Source: Hydra vulgaris (lineage: Eukaryota; Cnidaria; Hydrozoa; Anthoathecata; Hydridae). From it: a stretch of 64,000 nucleotides of DNA. This document shows positions 23,211 to 36,145 of the stretch, piece after piece. Under the pieces are notes generated by a model. The model made no database searches and had not been told where the DNA came from. It was given only the letters and a program-made list of their open reading frames with translations. A program made the translations under genes and the position numbers. Within the stretch, counting starts at the first letter, position 1. Every line of letters starts with the position of its first letter. Where the stretch lies: NCBI RefSeq assembly GCF_038396675.1, contig NC_088931.1, forward strand, positions 38,947,501 through 39,011,500, in the 5' to 3' direction.

Positions 23211-23450
23211 AGTGTACATAGCGCAAATAAAACATATGCAAGTAATAAAAGTTAGTTGCTGCTATGCAAAATTAGGTATCCATAGCAACTAAATAAAAAA
23301 TATATTTACGTTTTTAAAAAGCCTCATATTGGTACTTATATAAAATTTGGTAAACATAGCACTCGTAAAAATATCTGCAAATACCAGAACTAGAGTTTTG
23401 CTATCCGAAATTTAGTATCCATAGCAACGAATTAAAAAAATAACACCTTC
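23211..23450. repeat. Imperfect direct repeat of about 180 bp spacing
   Basis: TAGTTGCTGCTATGCAAAAT and GTATCCATAGCAAC near 23252 recur as AGTTTTGCTATCCGAAAT and GTATCCATAGCAAC near 23394. No gene is seen here. Confidence 0.5.
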
Positions 23451-23579
23451 ATAAGAAGCGCAGACATCATATTATTACTCATCCTAATTTTAGTCAATAT
23501 AGCCCTAATATTAAAATAGTTATGAATTTTGTCCAATAAAAGTGAATTCCACTGTGCATTGGCGGCCAACATTTTATAG

Positions 23580-24418
23580 TTACCACTGATCTCAAAATAT
23601 AACTGGATAGCGTATACGGCAAATTTTTTGAAGCCAGTTTTGGCCTCCCAAGATGGCGACGGTTTTGGTTGATTGACAAATGAAGAAATTTTTGTTACGA
23701 ACTTTTATGTCATTTATATATATAAATATTTTTAAATGTACATGCCTCAAGTATAAATATAATTTTCGGTTTTACATAACAATAATTAAAAAAAAAAGGC
23801 AATAATACATATTTATGTTAATTTCTAAATTATGTGTTGTTTAACAAAATATACTCTTAACAATGAGTTTGTAAAGATCTTGCTTTTTTTTTAAAAAAAA
23901 AATGATAATAAATAAGATAAAAATTTTTAGTTTTTTTAATTAAGAATTAGTTTATTTAACATTAGTAAAGAACAAATAAGAAACTAGTAGTTATCCAAGT
24001 TAACAATTTCCAAACAACTTTCAAATAATTATTTTAAGTTTGAAAAACTGAAATAATTTTATTCATATTTTGTTTATTTTTCATTTATTTACTTTCTTTT
24101 AATTTTAGTTTTACTATAAATTATTTGTTTAATATTGTTTATTGTACAATTTATGCACCTTTTAGTTCTTATCTACCCAATGCTGTGTGCTAGAAGGTTA
24201 ATAACACAACTGCATGGTAGGCAGCTGAATATCTTTTTAAAATAAACTATTATGAAATTAGTTTTTCAAATCGATATCACAAATTTACAAATGCTGCATG
24301 AACTATTAGCAGAGCTCTGTGAGTACACACAACTCAGGGGTTCCTTCTAGAATTTTTTTATATAGTTATTTGCGTTATTTTATTTGGTTGTACTTTACTA
24401 AAACCACAAAACATTATA

Positions 24419-24492
<74 letters not shown>

Positions 24493-25375
24493 CGAGCTAT
24501 AATATATAACCATAATACTTAACAGCAGGTAAACAGGATATGTAACTAAAGTTAAGGTAATTTAAAAGAGGAGGTAATGTTTTGAACATTTCTATATAAA
24601 GATATAAATACATTTTTTCAAACAAATGTATTTTTACATACATTTGTTGCTTCAATTGTATTGATTGATTATACTTCAAACTATAAGAAACTATTATTTA
24701 CTTTTTATTTGTTTTAAAAGTTGTTATAAAGAACTATATTCAGACCTGGTTTTTTTTTACCAGTATAAGTGACACTTTAAATATGTTATTCAAATAGTTT
24801 ATTATATATATAAAAAAAAACAAAAAAACAAAACAAACTAGAATTCAAGTAAAATATAATTCTAGAAGGAACCCCTGAGTTTTTGCATACTGACAACACT
24901 CAGTTAACAATTCATGTAGCATTTGAACAAAATGGCATTTTGCTACAAAAAATAGAGAATATAATATTGTAGGTAGAAATGATTGCCGCTTACCATGCAG
25001 TTATGTTATTAACCATCTAGCATACAGCGTTGGGTAACTAAGAACTAAAAGGTGCATAAATTATACATAAAACTTAACTAAATTTGAGAAATGCCGTTTA
25101 ATAATAAATTCAATTATTCAAAAAAATAATTTCTTTTTTTTTTTCTATAATATTTATAAAATTCGTTTGTTTTCTTTCATTTTTAACAAACTTTTTAGCT
25201 TATTTAATTATTTTCTTTCGTAGTTTGGTAAAGCCATATAAAATGTATATCGGTTTCACCGCTAAGAACTAAAATAGCCGCCATCTTGGGAGGCCAATTT
25301 TGGCTTTAACTTTTTTCGGAAAAAACAATAGAATCCGCTATCCACTTATATTTTGAGATCAGTAACATTTACCTG
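23580..25375. repeat. Long foldback element with two inverted modules
   Basis: An outer module (23580-23680) with CTGATCTCAAAATATAA and GGCCTCCCAAGATGGCG is repeated inverted at 25265-25375. An inner module (24147-24360), with GCACCTTTTAGTTCTTA, CTGCATGGTA and CTCAGGGGTTCCTTCTAGAA, is repeated inverted at 24840-25070. Identity of the arms is moderate. The centre holds a (TA)n tract. It has no transposase, and is probably an old non-autonomous DNA element whose exact ends I cannot fix. Confidence 0.75.
24415..24490. repeat. (TA)n microsatellite
   Basis: This alternating TA run lies near the centre of the foldback element. Confidence 0.97.
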
Positions 25376-25882
25376 TGATGCATAAGCCCACAATCCTTTG
25401 TGAACTCATAGTCGGACGTGAAGTAACTACTTAAATTTTCTATTCATTATTAAGACTCTTAACGTTCGAGTTTTAGCGTTTTATGAGTATGCTAAATTTG
25501 TTAAATAATAAAAATTTACATTAAATGGAATCATAAAAAGAATGATATTTGTGGGAAAAGTTGAAGTAACGTAATAGTTTTGTTTGCATTGATGACATTA
25601 GGTGACAGAAATAAAGTCGTTAATTTTTATCCGGTAAGTGTTACAGCTGTTGTAAACTGCCCTTTCTTGGAGAGGGAATAAGTTTTTACTAAACCCAATA
25701 TTCAACATAATAATATGTTTTTAAATTCATTATTTCTTTGAAAGTTCTTTTATTTCTAGGTCTTTAGTGCAAACTTTTGGGTTTCGATATATTATTATAA
25801 AGAATAAAATATTAAATGTCTTTCAATAATATATGTTAGGTATGTGACATGAAATTTTAAATTAATCTAATACTAGATTGTC

Positions 25883-26273
25883 ATATATCGGTAATTCTAC
25901 AGTTAAGCGGCCTAAAATAATTTTATTATTTCGCTCGTTGGGTTTTTGTGTGAAGACTTGCTCAAAGTAAAGACTTGCTCAAAGAAAAGACTTTAATATA
26001 AACAAAAAGAATATTTATTGGCTTCAGTACATACATCGACTATCTTATAGCCTGCTGCTACAATGGAGTGCTGCTACATTGACTATCTTATAGCCTGTTG
26101 CTAAAAGGAAGTGTTGCTACATTGACTAAGAGTTTGGCATGGGGCAGCAATCTTTTTCCTTTTATTATTTCACTTAATATTCCTAATGTATAAAAAGCCT
26201 CCTCAGACGAGTGCGCAACAAGCGAAAAAATAAAATTATTTTAGGCGGCTTAACTGTAGAATTACCGATATAT
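25883..26273. mobile_element. MITE-like element with about 60-bp terminal inverted repeats
   Basis: The left end ATATATCGGTAATTCTACAG and the matching right end extend inwards through AAGCSGCCTAAAATAATTTT to TTTCGCTYGTTG with few changes. The interior holds a tandem duplication of about 50 bp (GACTATCTTATAGCCTG...). The target duplication cannot be read because the ends lie in alternating TA. Confidence 0.8.
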
Positions 26274-26543
26274 CATTGGAAAGACCTTGAAAACAATGTT
26301 TTAACTCCTATCAAAATCAATGCAACTTGGTATCAAAAAAAGTTCTCAGTATTTATAAAAGGATAAAAAAAAAGTGTATATAAAAAGCGCGTTTGAGGTG
26401 TGTCAACAACCTCTAATATACTCAAAATCTAGAATTTTTTCAAAGAAAACTTTATTTTTTTATTGAAATTTAGAAATTTTTCTTTGATTTTTTAAAATAA
26501 TTCTAAGAGCATAAAGAGGGTGCAAGAGGAAAATTTTCAAACC

Positions 26544-26592
26544 CACCCACACCTCAGTTAGACAGGGGAGATGTCTAACTGAGGTGTGGGTG
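26544..26592. repeat. Hairpin, 21-nt perfect arms
   Basis: Arms 26544-26564 and 26572-26592 (CACCCACACCTCAGTTAGAC...) enclose a loop GGGGAGA. The GC content is well above the surroundings. The function is unknown. Confidence 0.9.
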
Positions 26593-27736
26593 CCAATAAG
26601 AACTCAAATATTACCTTTTCTATTAAAAAGTAATATTTATAATAAAACATAAACTTTATATACAAAAAACTTACTATAAAATGTATAAAAACTTAATACA
26701 CAAAAAGACTATATACAAATATAAATTTAACAAAAAACTATATGCATGCACATTATACATACACCTATCAGTAGTTGATGCAGATATACATATTAATAAG
26801 TGTATGGACAGATTAACAGATATGTGGTTAACAAATATGTTTATTTATTTATTTTTTTTGCATTTCCATTTATCACCTTTTTTGCCATCATTTCTGCCAC
26901 TAGAAGTCTGAAATTTTAAATTTAGGCAAGTCTTTGCTTCCATTCTGGACCTATATACAAATATCCATTCTGGTTTAGGCACAGAGTGGTTTTGGTACCA
27001 AACCATTTTTACAAACCAAATTACTCTAAACAAGCCTATATTTTATAAAAAGCATATCTAAATAAATTAATCAAAAAACGGAAATGAGCAAAAAATTAAG
27101 ACAAAAGCTTACTATAGAGGTCACAAAAATTGTTGGCACCAAATTGCAATGGTAAAGATGGCGTCAATGAAAAAGGTAAATCTGAAAAATTATAGTAATT
27201 TTAGTAAAATTACTAAAATCTTATACTAACCTTTGAAAATTTTTTCTTAAATAAATAAGTAACTAATAAAATACCACATCTAATTTGTTCTGCAGCAGCT
27301 AAATTTAAAAAAGTTTTAGCTCTATTTACAATTATCATTCTAATCAACTCAATAAAATAATAAAATTCTACCAAGTGTTTCTTTCTTTACCTTTTTTTTT
27401 AGATGTTATGCAAGCGCTATTAATGTGTACACTTGTAGTGTAGTGTCAAATCTTATAGTAAAATGATTGTTTTTGATATCCCATTCTAGTGATTGCAGTT
27501 CTGATATAATGACTATTTCATGAGTCATTTGTTCAGCAATACTGCGATTGGGAATATCCATAAAAATGACACCAATATATTGCTCTATTTTCTATATTCA
27601 AATGTTCTTCATTTTCTATATTTCTATATTCGAATGCAATCGAATGTTACCTGTTAAGATATTTTATAGCAACATATTATAAAATTACATATACATATCT
27701 ATTTTTATCTTCTGAAATTTTTAAAACTGTAATTTT
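26593..27736. other. No gene seen
   Basis: AT-rich DNA holds only short chance frames. A short imperfect repeat TTTCTATATTC occurs near 27590-27640. Confidence 0.45.
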
Positions 27737-27797
27737 ATTCACCTCTATCAGAAACATATAATTTTCTGATAGAGGTGAATGAAATTCACCTCTATTC
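27737..27797. repeat. Hairpin with 18-nt arms and a third copy of the arm
   Basis: ATTCACCTCTATCAGAAA (27737-27754) faces its exact complement at 27763-27780, and ATTCACCTCTATTC follows at once. The unit overlaps the start of the coding relic that follows. Confidence 0.8.
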
Positions 27798-29560
27798 TTC
27801 TGCTGATGTTTTCAAAGCATATGTCTATTTATTAAAAAATAACAGTTGCGCAAGTGTTACTGAAAGAGTAACAGTCATAGCTAATGAAATTAAAGCACTT
27901 TACAACAAAGCAAGTATTCCTACCATTGCAGTCAGCAGCTTAGTTATTTTCATAAAGAGACTAATTAACAAAGTACATGAGCATGGTAAATACTCTGATG
28001 GCAAGAAGTCTTCTGCAACATTTAAATCGAGTTTACAGACTTTTAGATATATATAATAGCTAGGCCAACTATTCGGTATTTGTCTGTGTAGGTGTTTTGA
28101 TAATAGTGTTTGAGCAAGGTCAGCTTGTTCATGTACGCTGCCAAAAAAATTCCAACACTTGGGAATCAGGAAAATGCAAATTCTGGATAGATCAAAAAAT
28201 GGTACAGAAGATAGTAATCGGAAAAGTAGACAAAGAAGAAACAATTAAGCTACAGAAAAGAGAAAAAAAAGGAAGTAAAACATGCAATTTACCGATTACA
28301 GATAAGAAATTGAAATTTGATAAAGAAATTGATCCAAATGAAACATATTGCAGTGATAATGAACAGTCAAACTCAGATGAAAAATTTTTCCTAATTGAGA
28401 TCCTGAGTTGTGTAAGGCCATGGATAGGTGTAAAATCAGTACCAGGGATGCTTGCCAAATAGCAAATGCCGTACTAAAAAATTTCGATCTTCTAACACCA
28501 GAGCAATGCTATTGATCCAGCAAAACTTCGTCGTCAGAGAAATATGTGGAGGAAAAAGGAAGTTAAAAATCATGCTGCTGAAGTCTAAAAAGTACTTTGC
28601 ATTGGATTTGATGGGAAGCAGGATATCACTTCTGTTAAAACAAGTGGCGTCCAACGAAATTTCAAAAAAGAACATTATGTGATAGTGTCATTTTCGCAAA
28701 ACAGATGTCAATCATGTCATGCCACAAAGTAGTAAAGCTGTTGATATTGCACAAGAGATATTATTGAGCATCAACAACATCAAATCATCAGACACTTTAG
28801 CAGCAGTTGTTTGCGATGGTCCTGCGAATAACACAGGTTAACACAATGGATTAATCAGAAAATTAAAAGAAGGTCTTGGGAGAACATTTCAACAGTTGGT
28901 CTGCTTGTTGCACGCAAATGAACTACCTTTTAGAAAATATTTCTCTGTTTTGGATGGTGGGCGTTCAACAGGTCTAGCTACCTCAACAGGTAAAATAGAC
29001 ATTGCACTAGATTTGGATCCAAAAGATTTAGTTATTGTGAACTTTAAACAGATACCTGGTAAAGTTAAGGATGTAAGTGTTTGATTTAAGCATGGTTCAG
29101 ATATACCTTCTAAAAGCTTGCTTAGCTGTTCAGAAAGGATACACTGTTTGTGATCAAATATTGTTTTTGACTGCTATGCCAGGAAATCTAAACCATGCAA
29201 GTTGGCTAACAAAGGGCAATTGTATTTTACGTTTGTAAATGTCAAAGGAAAATCCTTCAAAACCATTGCATAGAATAACAAGATTCATTCTAAATGTTTA
29301 CGCACCATCGTGGTTCAACATAAAGCATCATTTTTCCTGCCTTGACAGAGCAAGAAATTTCTTCTATCTTATGAACTAGGGAAAGAAGACTGAAAAATTC
29401 TGGAACCAGTGTTGCAAAATAACTGTTATTTTGCTCATCCTGAGAACATTCTTCTTGGAGGAGTTACAGATGAAAATGTATCAATTCGTCAGTTTTCGTG
29501 TGACAAAATAATTGGCGCATGAGCTACATCACAAAGCAGCAAGATACGTGTCTTTGATCA
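27775..29560 (+). pseudogene. Relic of a dispersed transposase-like family (unnamed)
   Basis: Coding pieces in order: VIANEIKALYNKASIPTIAV; FWIDQKMVQKIVIGKVDKEE; VVREICGGKRKLKIM; HANELPFRKYFSVLDGG with STG; DLVIVNFKQIPGKVKDV; NLNHASWLTKG; ITRFILNVYAPSWFNIKHHF; and NCYFAHPENILLGG with VSIRQ. Together they match the layout of a multi-copy protein common in Hydra and aphid genomes (D-R--RKM-IG-VDK, LLH-NELP-R--F--LDG, GALNHSRWLT-ANR-LR-YVS, FI-KVYVP-WF-IK, YFAHPEN+LL-ML-DE). Many stops and shifts break it. Its biochemical role is not known to me, though copy number suggests a mobile origin. Confidence 0.6.
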
Positions 29561-29673
29561 ATCAAGCTTGATCCGGAAGCTTTGTCATTCATAAAGATGA
29601 TCGACTGGTCTGTTGCTATCTCAATACCACCACCGCTTTTATCAACTGTTTCCAGTTCCACATTGATGTCTTG

Positions 29674-29746
29674 ATTTTTAATAGTACGTTCAACAGCCTG
29701 AAAATAGCATTCCATGCCATTTTCAGGCTGTTGAACTATTAAAAAT
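29674..29746. repeat. Inverted repeat with about 28-nt arms
   Basis: TTTTTAATAGT(ACG)TTCAACAGCC in the left arm faces GGCTGTTGAACTATTAAAAA in the right arm, with one 3-nt insertion. An open frame on the minus strand (29524-29781) passes through it and is probably chance. Confidence 0.7.
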
Positions 29747-30184
29747 ATCTCAGCAACAACTATGAAAGTTTTTGGACACAAATCACTATATGGAATGATT
29801 TTGCAGCGTCACAAATCTCAAGCAGAATTACCAAAAATTGACTCTAAATCTGACTTCTTGAGCCATAACAAATAGCAAATAACTGAGACAGTTTGCTGTT
29901 ATGTATTGCCTATTACACTCTGACTATTTCTCCTTCAACAACTGCTTGCATTTTTAAATTTAATGTAACAAGATGTCGAGTAATGGAACAAAGCATTAAA
30001 CCACAGGTATTTACATTATACGATTATACAGTAATTTTAATTCTTAAAGTTTATAAGCGGACAAGCTTCCATTTTAGTTCAGAAGGAGTTTTCTTCATAA
30101 GTAGACTGTAATGCAACAATAAATACCAAAAAAGATAGTATTGCTTAAAAAGCATTGCATTATTTAATTAGGTATTTTCTGCAA

Positions 30185-30645
30185 CTTTAGGAAATACTCT
30201 AAATTCTTCTAAAAAGCAGAATACCCGAGTTAATTGAAATAGAAATTTCTTTCATCATGCCATCCTGCTTTTATTAATTACTTCTTTCCCATACTTGAAA
30301 TTCTTCCTGAGTTGTTCAAAGTTCTTTACAAGTTCCAGGATAAATGGATAGTTTTTCTGGTTTCTTTTCAGTAAAATAACTTTATAACTGACTGACAATC
30401 TTAATCCTTTTTCTAGTGTTTACATTAGTAGTGTCTGCTACAATTATCTTTATAATCTTCCATAAATTGTATTCATAGAGAATAGCTGTTATATCTTTAA
30501 CAACAAAATCTGCTTTTCCGTCTGGTAGATCTAGTGCTTGTAATTTAACTTTTCTTTGTTTATTCTTCAACACTAACATTTGATCTTCTTGGTGACTAGT
30601 TATGTTTAACAGCCCCAACTTAACATTTACGTCATAATGACCCAC
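30185..30645 (-). pseudogene. Relic of a second dispersed transposase-like family
   Basis: The minus-strand frame 30645-30382 reads KLQALDLPDGKADFVVKDIT, then AILYEYNLWKIIKIIVADTT, then NVNTRKR. After stops, YPFILELVKNFEQLRKNFKY (about 30340-30270) and FLFQLTRVFCFLEEFRVFP follow. The IVADTT-VNTGK block and an E-LT-VFR--E tail recur in many Hydra predicted proteins. The family name is unknown to me. The order along the minus strand is correct, with the middle lost. Confidence 0.5.
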
Positions 30646-30646
30646 C

Positions 30647-30647
<1 letters not shown>

Positions 30648-30732
<85 letters not shown>
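30648..30732. repeat. (TA)n microsatellite
   Basis: This alternating TA run ends exactly at the left terminus of the next hAT element. Confidence 0.97.
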
Positions 30733-30735
<3 letters not shown>

Positions 30736-33700
30736 GGCTCGAATTAACGTTAAAAAATCTAATTGCGATTTTTTTGTTGCTCATAACTCCTCCTCCACAC
30801 CCGCCGAACCGGAGGGGGCATTATTTATTTTAACTTATTTATAATAACATATATAATAAGTCTCATTTTTGCATAAGATGTCATAACATTTACGTTCAGC
30901 GGTTGTAAAGTAGCTTTAGTTATAATTTACATTATTACTATTATTATATTGCATTAAATCTAACGGCTGTATTTTTGTAAAATCAATGAACTTGATATAA
31001 TTTACTTTTAATTAATTATTTCATTTTCTATTTTATTTACATATTTTAAACTGTTTAAAACAACTAGAATATTTAATTTTCTATAAATTTTTAACAGTAA
31101 AAAAAATTATTTAAAACTCTAACAAAACAATCTATAAATTTGAAACAGTTATAAACAACTATTAAAAATGATGAAAACATTATCGTGATAAAATGTTAAA
31201 ACTTAACATTTTCACGAAAACCCGCCCTTCACAAACAAGAATGATAATTCAATTCTTATTAAGTAAGTTTTCTTATCTAAATAACCTCATCAAATTTCCA
31301 TGATATTTCTATTTATTGCTTTTCATTCAATGTATTTTTTAATAAAAGTTAGCATTCACTTTTTTCATTCAATAAAATAAAGCGAAAGAAAAAAATGTGT
31401 CTAAATAATAGAATCTTTTACGATCTAATACTTTTTTTGATTGCTAATAAAAAAAGTATTAGATTGTAATCATAAATATTTTGATCGTTTTGTAATCATT
31501 TCACTAGTTAAATGCTTAGAATATTAAGTTTTCTTCCTCGCTTTCACATTCTTCCAAATCCGATATTGTATCTGTCGCTAGATCAATGTCTGTTTTTCCT
31601 GGATTTTTCTTTTTTCCGGATAACGATGAAAATTTGCTGACAATCGTCTAACTTTATCATTATACCATTCGCCCATAGCAGTATCAGGTTCAAATTTGTC
31701 AATCTCAGGACCTTCTTCACTTATCCGAAGTAGAGATTCTAAGAGATCTCGTCTAAGACAACTTCTCCAGTCATTTTTTACGCGATTCATACATAAAAAC
31801 ATTCGTTCTACTTTCGCATTTGTAAAAGGACAAATTAAAAATAGTTCAAAAATATCAAGAATATTTCGGCATTCTTTGACCAAATTTGATTTGGAAAAAA
31901 CAATTTCCCAAATTTTCAAATAATACTCATTTTGATTGTTACTTATGATGGGAAACATATATGCTTTTAAAATGATCCACTCATGAAGTATATTATTCAA
32001 ATCACATCCTACACCAATTAAAAATTCAGAAAAATGTTCAACAACTTCACCGATAGCTTTATTGCCAAAAGTTCCATCATTCACATTTAACGGCCAGTTA
32101 TAAACGTCAAGTAAAGCTACCAAATGTATAAACAATGGTGATTTTTGGAGAGATTGAAAATGGCCTTCCATACATATGGTAATATTTGCAATAATTAGCT
32201 TGTACTGGTCAAGAACATGGCTATTAACTTCGGTATATTGAGAAAGTGCAATATTTTGATAACATTGCTTTGAATCAATTGTCTCAATATCTTTAGACAG
32301 TTTTTTATAATGGGTCATAACACTTGTATCATCAAGCAAATTGTCTAAATTTTCTAGAAGAATTTGCAGCTTGGCCATTGTCCATGTAAATTCTTGAACT
32401 CTTTTTAGAGCTTTTACTGGATCATGAATATTGTTGTGAAAACTTAAACTCAGACGCCGAAGGGGAGATAAAACATCAAGATATATTGATAAATGAATAA
32501 GCACAGACGTATTTTTCCAATCGCTTTAAAAAACCCTTTAACTATGCTCTCTTTGCTACCTGGGAGTCTGTTATAGCCAATGATTCAATATGTGTCATAA
32601 ACACATCATAATTTTCTAAAGCAATTTTCATTGCTTTATACTTGTGATCAATCCACCGAGTTCTGCATGCTTTTGCTGGTTTCGGAACGCTATTACCCCA
32701 AGCTTCGGCTAATCCTTGTAGTTCTCGGTAGCGCTTTGGTGACTTTTGATACAAGTGATAAAGTTGTAAAAGTAGTTTGTCAACAGTTTTGAAGGCAGAT
32801 AAATTTTCAAACACATCTTTTGAAGCAAGTTCAAGTCGATGGTTAAAACAGTGTACAACTTCCAGCCAAAACCAACATAAGCTCCTCGATTAACGTTAGC
32901 TCCATCAAGATTTACACCCAATAGATGTTTATAAGAATTGGTAATACCAACTCTTGTAAAAGCGTCTGTCATACATTTTTTCAGGCCAACAGCATTAGAA
33001 TTCTCTGCCGTTTCAATAGATAAGAATTCTACTTTCGGACTTCCGTCTTTTAAATAGAGAATGTAAATCAATTCCTGTTCGGATACAGCTGAATCTGTGC
33101 TTCCATCACAGAGAACACAGTAAAATCTACAATTTTTTAAACATTCAGTTAATTTGTTTTTAATTACGGTGCCAATGTAATCTATAAATATTGCAGCTGC
33201 ACGGTCAGTGCCATAAGAATTTCCTAAATTTGTAACCTTATTCTTCTTTTCTAATGCAATCAAATAAGGATAATCTGTGAATGGACGCTCTCGTTTTGCC
33301 AAGTAATACGCAATATTAAACTTTTTTCCGTAATGAGTCAGCGTCTTTTATAGCCATTTTACGTAAACCACGCCCGATTTGAGTATTATGAATAATATGG
33401 TTAGATAGTGAAACTGAACCTAATGTTGTTTGTTGATGAATTCGCATGGCCTCTTTATGTTGCGCACTGCTTAAGTGCGATGCCAGTGAATCTTTTTTTA
33501 TTGATATTGTTCCTGGCTTGATCCAGGACATGGAAAACAATTTTGTTTGACTTATCCGTTTTTCAAATTGTTTACATAGATTGCATCTTAATCTTATAAC
33601 TTCATTTCCATTTAAATGGTATTCTATCTCGCAATTAAAATGTTTTTCCCACTTTTTAACTGTAGATAATCTGCAACTGTGGTCCTTATTTGCATCCATT

Positions 33701-34272
33701 TATTGCTATTAATTTAAAATTAGCAAGTGTACTAACAAACTTTAAAGTTTTTTTAGAGTTTTTTTTAATAACTATTAGAGTCTATATTGCCTTCCACTAT
33801 TCTTCGCAAAATAAACTTATAAAGATATCATTAAATTTGTTCATAATGAATGAGCTAAATCAGAATAAAGCCCTTGAGAATTCGAGTTAAGAAAGTGACT
33901 TTTCAATCAATTAACTTTTATTTCTTTTTTCAATCAAAATCTTTTATTTCTTGATGCGAATAGGTATTTAGTCGTTTGTTTTTTATAAATTTTTCCTTCC
34001 TTAAACAATCGGTCTTTTTCCTGCATTTGAACATTTTTGCTAATTGATTTTCTAAATCTTTTATTTTTCTTTCTTTTACTTTATGCTCTGCTTAAAAAAA
34101 AAAATTATCGTTACAGAAGTCACTGCAGTTTAATACTATAAAAGAACACTAAATATTCACAAATAGAGTAACATTCTTCTAAAATAAAAAAAGAATAATC
34201 ACGAAAAAAGAAAGATTGCGAAAAAACAAATTTTAAGAAAAAACTAATCGCGATACGCTTAATTCGAGCTTG
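30733..34272. mobile_element. hAT transposon, nearly full length (3.5 kb)
   Basis: The left end CAGGGCTCGAATTAACG and the right end, reversed, CAAGCTCGAATTAAGCG share the core GCTCGAATTAA. The flanks are TATATATA and ATATATAT, so a hAT-size duplication is possible but cannot be proved inside alternating TA. The minus strand holds a transposase with all domains in order but several frameshifts. A 16-nt-arm hairpin lies at 31423-31464 in the 3' part. Confidence 0.8.
31510..33699 (-). pseudogene. hAT transposase with zinc finger, frameshifted
   Basis: From 33699: MDANKDHSCRLSTVKKWEKH, then a C-x2-C...H-x4-H finger (RCNLCKQFEKRI, SLASHLSSAQHKEA). A shift in an A-run near 33325 leads to AKRERPFTDYPYLIALEKKN, FYCVLCDGSTDSAVSEQEL with the catalytic Asp, and LLGVNLDGANVNRGAYVGFG. 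A second shift near 32870 gives VHCFNHRLELASKDVF and, further on, TRWIDHKYKAMKIAL. A third near 32520 leads to IYLDVLSPLRRLSLSF and the dimerisation block FTNAKVERMFLCMNRVKNDW. A fourth near 31600 precedes the acidic tail SDLEECESEEENLIF. The order is complete and similar to ZNF862-like hAT proteins. As read it is not translatable. Confidence 0.88.
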
Positions 34273-34515
34273 ATATATATACAATCTTCTCCGTTTGGTG
34301 AGCGCTTTTGCGATCTTGCAGTTTTTCACACGCCCACATGTCAGCTAATACTTTGGTCAGCACTTTTTTTAGCGGTTGTCAATATTTTTCAAGCACATTT
34401 TTAAATTGAAACAAATTTTTTTCTTAATCAAATTCAAATTAAAAAGGTACAAAAAACAAATATTTTTTAAAATCACGCACGCCAGACAAATAATTACTGT
34501 CCGGCCAGCACTTTT

Positions 34516-34806
<291 letters not shown>

Positions 34807-36145
34807 TTTTAGGCAAAATCGTCCAACCATGGACGATTTTGCTGCAACTGGGCAAGCACACCTTTATGTATACTGAAGTTAACACTTGCCTCATCTGCTG
34901 TTGTACATACAACTTTGGTGGTATAATCTTCGGTACTTAATTTAAATAATGATTTATCCAATTTAAAAATACTGTTTATACCAATGGTCACGGAGTTGGA
35001 GTTGCTACCACCAAAAAGTGACATATCCAACAACTCTGTTACCATGTAAATCGGTACGCCATTGTTATCAGTTCGAACTAAAACTAGTTCCTTTTCTTTT
35101 CCAGTTTTTCTTGTTTGACTTCCATCACTAAGAATGGAAAAAAAATTGCACCTTTGGAGGTTTTTAAAGCATTTTTCCCGCACAGAGTCAGCACAACATT
35201 TAATTATTTCTCTGCATGTGTGCCCATTCTCGTTGCGTTTAATAAGGCTTGCACCAGTTATTTTTGCACACCTCACCTAAAATAGTAAAGTCAAATACAT
35301 TCCAATTATAAAAAGGCTGTTGCTTGCGCAATGGTATAGTACCTTTAATTTTTTTAAATTTTGTTGTCAAATAAATTGGTAATTTATATATATTATATAT
35401 TATATTTTAAATCAACCAATCAGGCTTCACTACTGCGACTTTGAGAGAATGTTAAAAGAACGGTACCATTGAGGGAACATCTTCTGTATATATAAAAAAA
35501 AATCATAGTAGAAAAGTAATGAATTACAAGTAACAACATAAAACAAGTAAAACTTAACAAAGTATTTCAACGCAAATTGCAACTAATTTAGGACTTACCA
35601 AAACAGAAAAATGTGCGTGAGGCATTGTTGGGTGGCACGCCATTTCATAGGCAATTTTTATAAGGTTATTTTTTCTGCTTGTAAAGGCGATTATCGCGAG
35701 ACGAAAAAAGTTTCAGGACGATAATCGTTTTTCATCGCAGACAAAACAATGTTTTGATTTTCACTAAAAACCATTTTTTACCATTAATAAGAAATATATC
35801 AAAACGGGAAGTGTTGAATAGATGTGTTTTTAAAAAAACATTGTTAAATATTATTTGAAATTGTTATAGAAATAGAAAATAAAATAGCGCCACCACAACG
35901 GAGAATAAATTTTTGCGACAAAATTACTGTAATAAACAAAGGCTATGAATCAATCTTTCATCACTTAATAACGCGTTACTAAGCATCGAAAGAAAAAAAA
36001 AGAATGATAATAATGTTTCCTTTTTATTAATAATAATAAAAAGGCAACATTTTTACTGTATTGATTATTAACAAATAATTTATTTTTTTGAAAACAATGT
36101 TTATTATGGCTGATACTTGTTTATAATAACGCTTTTAATTATAAC

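Noticed and set aside
26681-27033. Short open frames on both strands
   Set aside because: Low-complexity, no motif, no splice context.
29524-29781. 85-residue minus-strand open frame
   Set aside because: It runs through an inverted repeat and against the direction of the recognised relic that ends just to its left.
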